Source: Planctomycetota bacterium
GTDB taxonomy: Bacteria; Planctomycetota; Phycisphaerae; Sedimentisphaerales; Anaerobacaceae
Assembly (NCBI GenBank): GCA_003644295.1
Contig: QNBZ01000037.1
Span: forward strand, 1-8,915
DNA: 8,915 nucleotides
Reading direction: 5' to 3'
The notes beneath the pieces were generated by a model, which saw only the letters and a program-made list of their open reading frames with translations, was not told the DNA's origin and made no database searches. The position numbers were made by a program, and so were the translations under genes. This document shows, piece after piece, positions 1 to 6,180 of this stretch. Every line of letters starts with the position of its first letter. Position 1 is the stretch's first letter.

Positions 1-1126
1 CGAAAACGGCGAGGATGTAATCGTGCATACCGAAGACAATTCCTACGCCGCCAATATCGAAAAGGCCGCCGTTGACCCGCTGCCGAAACAAGAGACAAGC
101 ACTGAAATCCCGCCAATGCAGGACGTTCACACGCCAAATGCACATACCATAGAAGAGGTGTGCGATTTCCTGAAAACCAAACCGAAGGATATGCTCAAAA
201 CGCTCATTCTCTCTGCCGATAAGGATGTAGTCGTAGCGGTAGTCCGGGGCGACCACGAGCTCAACACAGAAAAACTCACACAAGCTCTTGGCGGCAAGCA
301 CATCGAGCTTGCTGATGAGCAAGCTATCGAAAAAACCTCCGGAGCCGGAGTTGGTTTTGCCGGCCCTGTTGGAATGGCAAACAAGGTCTCTAAAATGATT
401 ATCGATTATGCTGTTGCAGCGATGGCGGTTGGTATCTCCGGCGCAAATAAAACCGACTACCATACCAAAAATGTCGTGCCGGGCAGAGACTTTCCGCTCG
501 AAGGCGAAAACGTTATCGTTGCCGACATCCGAAACGCAGTAGAAGGCGATACATACAACGGCAAAAAACTAATGTTTAAGAAAGGTATCGAAGTCGGGCA
601 GGTCTTCAAACTTGGAACAAAGTACAGCGAGAAACTCGGCGCAAAATTCCTCGACGAAGCCGGCAAAGAGAAAACCTGTACAATGGGCTGCTACGGTATC
701 GGGATAAATCGAATTATCGCAGCGGCGATTGAAACCGGAAACGACAAAAACGGCATTATTTGGCCGATTAGCATCGCTCCTTTTGAGGTTCTGATTACTT
801 CCGTAAATCAGGACGATGAAGAAGTAGCAAAGACCGCTGAAAACATCTACAATCAGTTACTCGGCGAAGGTATTGATGTATTATTAGACGACCGGCAATT
901 ACGCGGCGGAGTAAAATTCAAGGACGCCGACCTGCTCGGAATACCGGTAAGAGTTACCGTAGGCAAAAAATCCGTTGCAGACGGTAACGTCGAAATCAAA
1001 TTGCGGACTGAAACAGAAAGCCAAAAAGTCAGTATTGAAAAAGCAACGAAAAAAACCATTGAGCTTGTCAACTCGCTAAAGGAAAAACTAATAGCATCTA
1101 ACAAGACGACACAGTTGTCACCCTGA
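1..1126 (+). CDS. proS: Prolyl-tRNA synthetase (ProRS), bacterial type with editing insertion, 5'-truncated by the window
   Basis: Charges tRNA-Pro with proline in the cytoplasm. The frame is open from base 2, with no plausible start near the edge, so the N-terminal catalytic part (motifs 1 and 2) lies outside. What remains reads, in order: the end of the catalytic core with its YAANIEKA stretch; a YbaK-like editing insertion (roughly bases 107-510, with SGAGVGFAGPVG near 341-376), which in the family hydrolyses mischarged Ala-tRNA-Pro; class II motif 3 as GCYGIGINR (686-712); and the anticodon-binding domain from WPISIAPFEV (761) through DDRQLRGGVKFKDADLLGIP. These are hallmark bacterial ProRS sequences. 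The natural C-terminus appears to end near the SLKEKL stretch. The last eight or so residues (NKTTQLSP) and the TGA at 1124-1126 run into an inverted-repeat element, so the tail was probably altered by that insertion. A DUF4416 gene follows 76 nt downstream. Confidence 0.97.
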   Translation, partial: ENGEDVIVHTEDNSYAANIEKAAVDPLPKQETSTEIPPMQDVHTPNAHTIEEVCDFLKTKPKDMLKTLILSADKDVVVAVVRGDHELNTEKLTQALGGKHIELADEQAIEKTSGAGVGFAGPVGMANKVSKMIIDYAVAAMAVGISGANKTDYHTKNVVPGRDFPLEGENVIVADIRNAVEGDTYNGKKLMFKKGIEVGQVFKLGTKYSEKLGAKFLDEAGKEKTCTMGCYGIGINRIIAAAIETGNDKNGIIWPISIAPFEVLITSVNQDDEEVAKTAENIYNQLLGEGIDVLLDDRQLRGGVKFKDADLLGIPVRVTVGKKSVADGNVEIKLRTETESQKVSIEKATKKTIELVNSLKEKLIASNKTTQLSP

Positions 1127-1188
1127 GCGCAGCGAAGGGTCTCGCTTATACGACTATAATGGGATTCTTCACTTCGTTCAGAATGACA
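1116..1188. repeat. REP/MITE-like inverted-repeat element between proS and the DUF4416 gene
   Basis: Two 28-nt units lie in inverted orientation (1116-1143 and the complement of 1161-1188) around a 17-nt spacer. They match at 20 of 28 positions. Each unit is itself a small hairpin: ACCCT...AGGGT in the first and ATTCT...AGAAT in the second, so two C-G pairs in one are replaced by T-A pairs in the other. From memory the core strings (CCCTGAGCG...CGAAGGGT and TTCACTTCGTTCAGAATGAC) resemble dispersed repeats found in many bacterial genomes; this was not searched. The element overlaps the last codons of proS and supplies its TGA. The spacer contains a perfect TATAAT at 1155-1160 with no good -35, so it might also influence transcription of the next gene. 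Confidence 0.85.
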
Positions 1189-1202
1189 GACTTCGACGAA
1201 TT

Positions 1203-1748
1203 ATGTGGGAACTAAAAGAACCCAAGCCGGTTAAGTTGCTCATTGGGATTTTGGCGGCTGATGAGCCAGCCCTTGCCGCAGCGATTAAGATGATAAACGC
1301 CAGAATTGGCAAATGCGACCTTATAAGTGATGTTTGGCCATTCGACAAAACCGATTATTACAAAAATGAAATCGGGGAAAACATTTTAAGACAATTTGTC
1401 AGTGTCAAGAAGCTGATTGCCCCAGGCAACTTAGCGAAAATCAAACATAAAACAAATAAACTCGAACAAAAGCTGGCTAAACAACTGGGACCCGCTTTGC
1501 CCCGGCCGGTCAATCTTGACCCCGGCGTAATCGAGCCGTCAAAGCTGGTTTTAGCAACAACAAAAAACTATTCGCATCGTATATATATCGGCAAAAAAAT
1601 GTACGCTGAAGTAACGCTTATCTTTGACAAAGGCACCTGGCGCCCCTTACCATATACTTACCCCGATTACAAACAGCAGTGCTACTTCGATTTTTTCGAT
1701 AAGGTCAGAACCCAATTACTGGAGCAGCTAAAAGGAATTGATTATTGA
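1203..1748 (+). CDS. DUF4416 family protein
   Basis: A 181-aa soluble protein of unknown biochemical function that matches my recollection of the DUF4416 family. Seen directly: an N-terminal KPVKLLIGILAADE stretch (residues 9-21), a WPFDKTDYYKNEIGE block (45-59), and a highly family-like C-terminal half with VNLDPG (103-108), KLVLATTKNYSHRIYIGK (114-131), YAEVTLIF (134-141) and a final PYTYPDY (150-156). The full length agrees with the family. There is no signal peptide or membrane segment. The ATG at 1203 is the only sensible start, but no Shine-Dalgarno sequence precedes it; the upstream bases are the repeat element. The stop at 1746-1748 lies inside a heptamer repeat. Position between proS and a glycan gene pair gives no clear functional hint. 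Family members are sometimes labelled GTP-binding, but no Walker motif is visible here, so no function is assigned. Confidence 0.88.
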   Translation: MWELKEPKPVKLLIGILAADEPALAAAIKMINARIGKCDLISDVWPFDKTDYYKNEIGENILRQFVSVKKLIAPGNLAKIKHKTNKLEQKLAKQLGPALPRPVNLDPGVIEPSKLVLATTKNYSHRIYIGKKMYAEVTLIFDKGTWRPLPYTYPDYKQQCYFDFFDKVRTQLLEQLKGIDY

Positions 1749-1778
1749 TTATTGATTATTGTCTATTGTCTATTGAAT
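1737..1778 (+). repeat. Six tandem heptamers (ATTGNNT) spanning a stop and the next start
   Basis: The sequence reads three copies of ATTGATT, two of ATTGTCT and one ATTGAAT, then the ATG at 1779. The first copies encode the last residues and stop of the DUF4416 protein; the rest fill the whole gap to the glycosyltransferase gene. They take the place where a Shine-Dalgarno would be expected, and none is present. Copy-number change here would shift the gap by seven bases without altering either core protein. Confidence 0.85.
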
Positions 1779-2918
1779 ATGAGTAACGTTATTAATGGAG
1801 TATCTGAGATTCAAACATTAACCATATTAGCAGTGGTTTTACTGGCAGGAGCGTTTTTGTTGTCGGTCATTTTAACCGCGATTACCAAAAGCTGGGCGGT
1901 CAGAACTGGCTTTGTGGCTATACCTTCCGAGGAGAGGTTTCATAAAACTGCCGTTCCGCTCGGCGGCGGTATTGCAATCTTTACAACATTGTCAATTATC
2001 ATTCTCGCAGCCATTGGGGCAGTAAAATTCCTCCCCGCTGCCGGCTGTCTTGACCGGCTCGGCGAATCCGTTACCATTCACATCCCCGGCTTTTTAAGCA
2101 AAATCGGCCAGCTTGCAATTATATTATTGTGTATGCTTGCTTTGTTTGTACTCGGGCTTTGGGACGACAAAAAACATCTCGGCCCATTTTTCAAACTCGC
2201 CGTCCAGGTCGCCGTTGCGATAGCCGCCGCCGTTTTTGCGGATGTCCGGGTTGAGTTATTTATTGAAAGCAGGATAATAACCACCATCATTTCCGGCTTC
2301 TGGATAGTCCTGATTATTAACGCCTTCAACTTCCTCGACAATATGGACGGCGCCGCAGCCGGCATCGCAGTCATAGCCAGTTGCGTTTTGTCCACCGCAG
2401 CGGCATTAAGCGGCCAGGTCTTCGTAGGAGCTATGGCTTTTATTTTCATAGGGACATTGCTCGGGTTTCTGGTATTCAATTTCCCGCCGGCCAAAATCTT
2501 TATGGGCGACGCCGGCTCGCTCGTGGTTGGCTTTTTTGTTGCACTGCTGACCTTGCGCACCACCTACTACCACCAGGCCCAAAGCGGACAATGGTATTCC
2601 GTCCTGATGCCAATACTTGTTATGGCCGTTCCGCTCTATGATTTTATAAGTGTAACACTGCTGAGAATAAGCCAGGGCAAAAGCCCATTTGTCGGCGACA
2701 CCCAGCATTTCTCACATCGATTAAAAAAACACGGACTGACCGATACGCAAACTGTCCTGACGCTGTATCTGGCTACGCTCTGTACCGGACTTGGCGCAAC
2801 TTTTCTCTATCAGGTTAATTTAACAGGCGCTACTTTGATATTTGCTCAAACGGTGATGATATTAGCGATAATTGCCGTCTTTGAAACTACCTCCAGAAAT
2901 GACAATAGCCAAAACTAA
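1779..2918 (+). CDS. Polyprenyl-phosphate glycosyl-1-phosphate transferase, WecA/TagO/MraY family (glycosyltransferase family 4)
   Basis: A 379-aa multipass inner-membrane enzyme that in this family transfers a sugar-1-phosphate (often GlcNAc-1-P) from a UDP-sugar to undecaprenyl phosphate, the first step in building a lipid-linked glycan. Family signatures are all present: HKTAVPLGGG (55-64), LGLWDDKKHLGP (125-136) with the Asp pair, NAFNFLDNMDG (181-191), FMGDAGS (241-247), and the C-terminal HFSHRLKKHGL (310-320), which fits the His-rich loop of the WecA branch better than MraY. About ten hydrophobic segments are visible. The start is taken as ATG 1779; an in-frame TTG at 1752 would add nine residues encoded by the heptamer repeat and is less likely. 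Neither has a clear Shine-Dalgarno. It overlaps the downstream ligase-like gene by 20 nt, implying co-translation. Exact sugar specificity cannot be read from the sequence. Confidence 0.92.
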   Translation: MSNVINGVSEIQTLTILAVVLLAGAFLLSVILTAITKSWAVRTGFVAIPSEERFHKTAVPLGGGIAIFTTLSIIILAAIGAVKFLPAAGCLDRLGESVTIHIPGFLSKIGQLAIILLCMLALFVLGLWDDKKHLGPFFKLAVQVAVAIAAAVFADVRVELFIESRIITTIISGFWIVLIINAFNFLDNMDGAAAGIAVIASCVLSTAAALSGQVFVGAMAFIFIGTLLGFLVFNFPPAKIFMGDAGSLVVGFFVALLTLRTTYYHQAQSGQWYSVLMPILVMAVPLYDFISVTLLRISQGKSPFVGDTQHFSHRLKKHGLTDTQTVLTLYLATLCTGLGATFLYQVNLTGATLIFAQTVMILAIIAVFETTSRNDNSQN

Positions 2919-5256
2919 TTCAAATCCTTCCAAAAGCAAAGGCCTTGTGTACGTTGAATACGTCCTGTTTGCTGTCTGCCTTTGCGTGATTGCACTCCGC
3001 ACAACACTTACCGAAGCACCAAATGTCCAATCCGCTAATCAGCTAATTAATATCAGCGGCGGTATGTACAGCTTATCAATATCGGCAGTGTTAATATCCT
3101 CTTGTGTTATCTGGTTTGTATGGAGCTTTTGCAGCAAAAGATTTTTGTACCGTTTCAGCACGGTAGAAATCGGCCTGTGCCTATTTATTATAGCCAGTCT
3201 TATCGCCGGCTTTGCTGCTGCAAACAAGCGTGCTGCAATTACCGATTTCGTTGTGCTTACTGCGCCTGTTTTTATGGCCTTGCTGCTGGTGCAAATTCTG
3301 GATTCAAATGCAAAGATAAAACTGCTGCTTGTTGTTATCGCCGCTCTGGGCGTAGTATCTGCCTGGCAGTGTGCCGAGCAATTTTTCAGCAGTAACCAGG
3401 CGACGATAGACCAATATGAGCAGGCGCCGGAAGCAATGCTTGAGCCGCTTGGCATACAACCAGGTACATTTGCGCAGATGCTTTTTGAACATCGGATTTA
3501 TTCCAGGGGAGTCCGTGGTTTTTTCACGACCAGCAATTCCGCCGGCTCATTTGCGATAATGGCTTCCTTTGCCGCCATCGCCCTGTTTATCGAAAAGCTT
3601 AAAAACCGCAAATCCGGTACATCCGAGCCCAGACCACTTGTCGCCTGCGGTATTGCAGTCGCAGCCGTTCTCTTCGGCCTCGTTATCACACGCAGCAAGG
3701 GAGCAATTATAGCGTTTCTGATTGCGGCGGTAATGTTTGTTGTGTCTCTTCGCTTCGGTAACCATCTAAAGGCGCACAGAAAAACGATACTGATAGTTTG
3801 TTTATTACTGGTCGTCATCGGCGGATGTTTGCTCGTCTCCTATGGATTAACTCACGACCGGCTGCCGGGCGGAAATTCAATGTTAGTCAGATGGCAGTAC
3901 TGGTATGCCGCAGCCCGGATGTATGCAGACCATCCGCTTACAGGCGTCGGCCCTGGAAACTTTGCACATTTCTATCCCCATTACAAGCCGGCTGGAGCAT
4001 TGGAAACCGTTTCAAACCCTCACAATTTCCTGTTAACTATACTCACTCAATATGGCCCGCTCGGCCTGGCCGGCTTCTTAGCTATGATTCTACTGCCGTT
4101 GTGGATAGCAATCTCGCCCGCTCCGGCAACACCATCACAGAAATCTCACACATCTAAACTAACTTTCAGAAAATTAGCCATACCTTTCGCAATCATCATA
4201 TCAGTTGGGCTATTACTTATCAGAGCTGTGGTTATGCCGGCAATACCTCCCGGTCCCTTCGATGTAATGCTCTATGTAATACTCATATTGTATGTCGCTC
4301 CGGTAATTGCTTTTATCGTCGGCTTTTGGCTCTTAACAATCAGAAGTCAGAATCCTGCCCCTGCAAGTCGTAAGCAGGGGTCAGATGCCAGAATCCTGCC
4401 CCTGCAAGTCGTAAGCAGGGGTCAGGAGTCAGTCTTTCGTTCCGCTCTTTTCTGCGCTGTGGCAGGCGTGCTGATTCATAACACTATTGACTTTGCCATT
4501 TTTGAGCCGGGCGTATTTACCACTCTCTGGGCGGCAATAGCATCCCTGATAGCACTGGATTCCAGACCGCAGTTCGCTCTGAAACCTGCGCCTCTTACAA
4601 AAACACTAATAGTGTCAGCGGCTTTGGTATTGATTTGGATATGTTTTAATTATGCTTTGATTCCAGTAGCCAAAAGCACCGCCAAAATAAAACTGGCTCA
4701 CAAAGCCGTTGCCAACGGCTTATTCCAGAAAGCCCATAATCTGCTTAATAACGCTGCGGCAGATGATTATTTAAGTTCCGCTGCGCCATCGCTCAACGGA
4801 CGGCTGTATCTGCAAAGGTTCTCTTCAGCCGTGGTTAAACAAAACAATTTATTATTGCAAGCGGAGAAATGCCTGCTTGCTGCAATCGAACGCGACCGGG
4901 CCGACTTCAAAAATTTCGAGCAATTAACTAAAGTTTATACACTGCTTGCAGGGAACTCGACACAGCAGGTAAAAACCAACTGGCTAAATAAAGCTTTTGA
5001 TACCGGCTTACTTGCCGTTGAGCGTTATCCCGGCTGTGGCCGACTGCGAATCGAATTGGCCAAAATCGCCGAGCAACTCGGCAAAACAAATACCGCCCTG
5101 AGGTACTATGAAAAAGCGATTGAAATCGAGGACAGTTATCGCCGTCAGTTCAGAATAATGTATCCCGGCAGAGAAATTTTCAGCCGACTCGGCGAAGAAA
5201 AATACAAGAACGCAAAACAGCGAATAAAATTTCTTTCCGAACAACCAACCCCATAA
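2899..5256 (+). CDS. O-antigen ligase/polymerase-like membrane protein (Wzy/WaaL family) with C-terminal TPR-like domain
   Basis: A 785-aa protein with roughly fifteen hydrophobic segments across residues 18-595, then a soluble helical tail (about 595-785). In the WaaL/Wzy family such proteins join or polymerise lipid-linked glycans on the outer face of the inner membrane. Supporting features: RGVRGFFTTSNSAGSFA and TRSKGAIIAFLIA in the middle, a large loop with HPLTGVGPGNF, and SNPHNFLLTILTQYGPLGLAG with the characteristic His at residue 375. The tail has TPR-like helices, clearest in LAKIAEQLGKTNTALRYYEKAIEIE. The ATG at 2899 is chosen over an in-frame TTG at 2872; it overlaps the transferase gene by 20 nt, so the two probably act in one glycan pathway. 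Odd: residues about 484-509 are encoded by two copies of a hairpin repeat, an insertion in a loop between membrane segments. Ligase versus polymerase cannot be decided here. Confidence 0.87.
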   Translation: MTIAKTNSNPSKSKGLVYVEYVLFAVCLCVIALRTTLTEAPNVQSANQLINISGGMYSLSISAVLISSCVIWFVWSFCSKRFLYRFSTVEIGLCLFIIASLIAGFAAANKRAAITDFVVLTAPVFMALLLVQILDSNAKIKLLLVVIAALGVVSAWQCAEQFFSSNQATIDQYEQAPEAMLEPLGIQPGTFAQMLFEHRIYSRGVRGFFTTSNSAGSFAIMASFAAIALFIEKLKNRKSGTSEPRPLVACGIAVAAVLFGLVITRSKGAIIAFLIAAVMFVVSLRFGNHLKAHRKTILIVCLLLVVIGGCLLVSYGLTHDRLPGGNSMLVRWQYWYAAARMYADHPLTGVGPGNFAHFYPHYKPAGALETVSNPHNFLLTILTQYGPLGLAGFLAMILLPLWIAISPAPATPSQKSHTSKLTFRKLAIPFAIIISVGLLLIRAVVMPAIPPGPFDVMLYVILILYVAPVIAFIVGFWLLTIRSQNPAPASRKQGSDARILPLQVVSRGQESVFRSALFCAVAGVLIHNTIDFAIFEPGVFTTLWAAIASLIALDSRPQFALKPAPLTKTLIVSAALVLIWICFNYALIPVAKSTAKIKLAHKAVANGLFQKAHNLLNNAAADDYLSSAAPSLNGRLYLQRFSSAVVKQNNLLLQAEKCLLAAIERDRADFKNFEQLTKVYTLLAGNSTQQVKTNWLNKAFDTGLLAVERYPGCGRLRIELAKIAEQLGKTNTALRYYEKAIEIEDSYRRQFRIMYPGREIFSRLGEEKYKNAKQRIKFLSEQPTP
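4348..4425 (+). repeat. Two identical 37-bp hairpin repeats inside the ligase-like gene
   Basis: Copies lie at 4348-4384 and 4389-4425, identical over 37 bp and separated by 4 bp (period 41). Each holds an inverted repeat, CCCCTGC ... GCAGGGG, around a nine-base loop; the stem extends outward as TCCTG/CAGGA across one bulged T in the second copy and more briefly in the first. Because 41 is not a multiple of three, the copies are translated in different frames: the first as QNPAPASRKQGS, the second as RILPLQVVSRGQ. Neither frame has a stop. The encoded stretch is polar and sits between hydrophobic segments, consistent with a tolerated insertion. It looks like an intergenic-type repeat that landed in coding sequence. 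Confidence 0.93.
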
Positions 5257-5267
5257 CGCAATACACA

Positions 5268-6017
5268 CTACGAGATACGAGCCATTATCTCATCGGGTAT
5301 ATCAAAGTTTGCATATACGTTTTGCACATCGTCGTTGTCTTCAAAGGCCTCCATCAGCGAAATTATTTTCTTAGCGGTTGCCTCGTCGCCGACAGGGATG
5401 GTATTCTGCGGCACCATCGAGATTTCAGCTACCTGAGTAGCTATATCTTTTTCCTTCAGCGTCTCTTTTAGTTTCTCGTAAGCAGCCGGCTCGCAGGTTA
5501 TCTCATAAACTCCGCCGGTGGTCTTCATATCATCGGCGCCTGCGGCCAAGGCGATTTCCAGAAGCTGCTCTTCATCGACCTGGTCGGCTGCCACCGTGAT
5601 AAGTCCTTTTTTGCTGAACATCCAGTTGACACATCCGCTTGTTCCCAGCGAGCCGCCGTGTTTCTCGAACAGCCGTTTGATTTCCGGTGCCGTTCGGTTG
5701 CGATTGTCCGTCAGGGCCTCGACCATTATGGCAACTCCGCTCGGCCCATAACCTTCGTAGAGTACTTCTTCAAAACTGGCACCCTCAACTTCGCCCGTTC
5801 CCTTTTTAATTGCCTTTTCAATAGTGTCTTTGGGCATATTGGCCGCCTTGGCCTTGTCGATTGCATATCGCAGAGCAAGATTTTGAGATGGGTCCCCCCC
5901 GCCGCTTTTGGCGGCTACTATTATCACCCGTGCAAGCTTACTCCATATTTTGCCGCGCTTGGCGTCATTAGCCGCCTTTTTATACTTTATTCCTGCCCAG
6001 TGTGAATGACCAGACAT
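5268..6017 (-). CDS. yebC: YebC/PmpR (TACO1-like) family protein
   Basis: A 249-aa cytoplasmic protein, normal length for the family. Members have been described as DNA-binding transcriptional regulators (PmpR) and, more recently, as translation factors that relieve ribosome stalling, particularly at proline stretches (bacterial YebC and mitochondrial TACO1); the sequence cannot separate these roles. Diagnostic sequences: the N-terminus MSGHSHWAGIKYKKAANDAKRGK, AAKSGGGDPSQNLALRYAIDKAKAANMPKDTIEKAIKKG, YEGYGPSGVAIMVEALTDNRNRT, and FEKHGGSLGTSGCVNWMFSKKG. The start is the ATG at 6017 because AGGAG sits five bases upstream (6027-6023) and the family begins at MSGHS; a longer in-frame start at 6047 would add ten unrelated residues. 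It converges with the ligase-like gene (11 nt between stops) and diverges from glyQS. Its closeness to three tRNA synthetase genes fits a translation role, as inference only. Confidence 0.96.
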   Translation of the reverse strand: MSGHSHWAGIKYKKAANDAKRGKIWSKLARVIIVAAKSGGGDPSQNLALRYAIDKAKAANMPKDTIEKAIKKGTGEVEGASFEEVLYEGYGPSGVAIMVEALTDNRNRTAPEIKRLFEKHGGSLGTSGCVNWMFSKKGLITVAADQVDEEQLLEIALAAGADDMKTTGGVYEITCEPAAYEKLKETLKEKDIATQVAEISMVPQNTIPVGDEATAKKIISLMEAFEDNDDVQNVYANFDIPDEIMARIS

Positions 6018-6022
6018 ATTCG

Positions 6023-6027
6023 CTCCT
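6023..6027 (-). promoter_or_regulatory. Strong Shine-Dalgarno for yebC
   Basis: AGGAG on the minus strand, five bases before the ATG at 6017. It fixes the yebC start at MSGHS. It stands out because most other genes in this window have weak or no such sequence. Confidence 0.75.
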
Positions 6028-6059
6028 GAAAACAAGTTATAAAACACAAATCACAAAGT

Positions 6060-6088
6060 ATTATATCTTATTTCCTGTACTATTGCAA
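6060..6088 (-). promoter_or_regulatory. Candidate sigma-70-type promoter for yebC
   Basis: On the minus strand TTGCAA (6088-6083) and a perfect TATAAT (6065-6060) are 17 bases apart, correctly placed about 45 nt upstream of the yebC start. The -10 is perfect, the -35 matches at four of six positions. Seen in sequence; activity is inferred. Confidence 0.55.
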
Positions 6089-6113
6089 TTGGTTATTTGA
6101 CATTCCTCGATGC

Positions 6114-6141
6114 TTGTAATTGATAACTCTTTGTATATAAT
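6114..6141 (+). promoter_or_regulatory. Candidate promoter for glyQS
   Basis: A perfect TATAAT at 6136-6141 with a partial -35 TTGTAA at 6114-6119, 16 bases away, lies about 40 nt before the glyQS start. A perfect TTGACA at 6097-6102 is too far from this -10 (33 bases), though it could pair weakly with GATAAC at 6122-6127 (19 bases). No T-box-like leader or structured RNA fits in this short gap. Confidence 0.5.
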
Positions 6142-6180
6142 GAGCCGATTGATAATCCTGAACTACCGAGGGAACCGACT

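Noticed and set aside
1752..1778. TTG at 1752 as an earlier start for the glycosyltransferase
   Set aside because: The added nine residues come purely from the heptamer repeat, while the ATG at 1779 gives a normal family N-terminus.
2078..2563. 161-residue open frame on the minus strand inside the glycosyltransferase gene
   Set aside because: It is an antisense shadow of a gene with clear family motifs; it has low-complexity composition and no recognisable features.
2872..2898. TTG at 2872 as an earlier start for the ligase-like gene
   Set aside because: It would enlarge the overlap with the upstream gene to 47 nt; the ATG at 2899 is a better start with a typical short overlap.
5272..5291. 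GAGATA ... TATCTC inverted repeat between the convergent genes, a possible terminator
   Set aside because: The stem is only six pairs with an eight-base loop, it has no T-tract on either side, and it lies within the yebC coding end.
5894..5900. Run of seven C (G on the yebC strand), a possible slippage tract
   Set aside because: It encodes part of the conserved AAKSGGGDP stretch of YebC in the correct frame, so codon choice explains it and a phase-variable yebC is unlikely.
5901..5915. GCCGC ... GCGGC hairpin in yebC
   Set aside because: It falls in conserved coding sequence with no downstream T-run and no reason to act as a regulatory structure.
6097..6102. Perfect TTGACA as the glyQS -35
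   Set aside because: It is 33 bases from the best -10 (6136-6141); only a weak GATAAC lies at a workable distance, so it was not made the main call.
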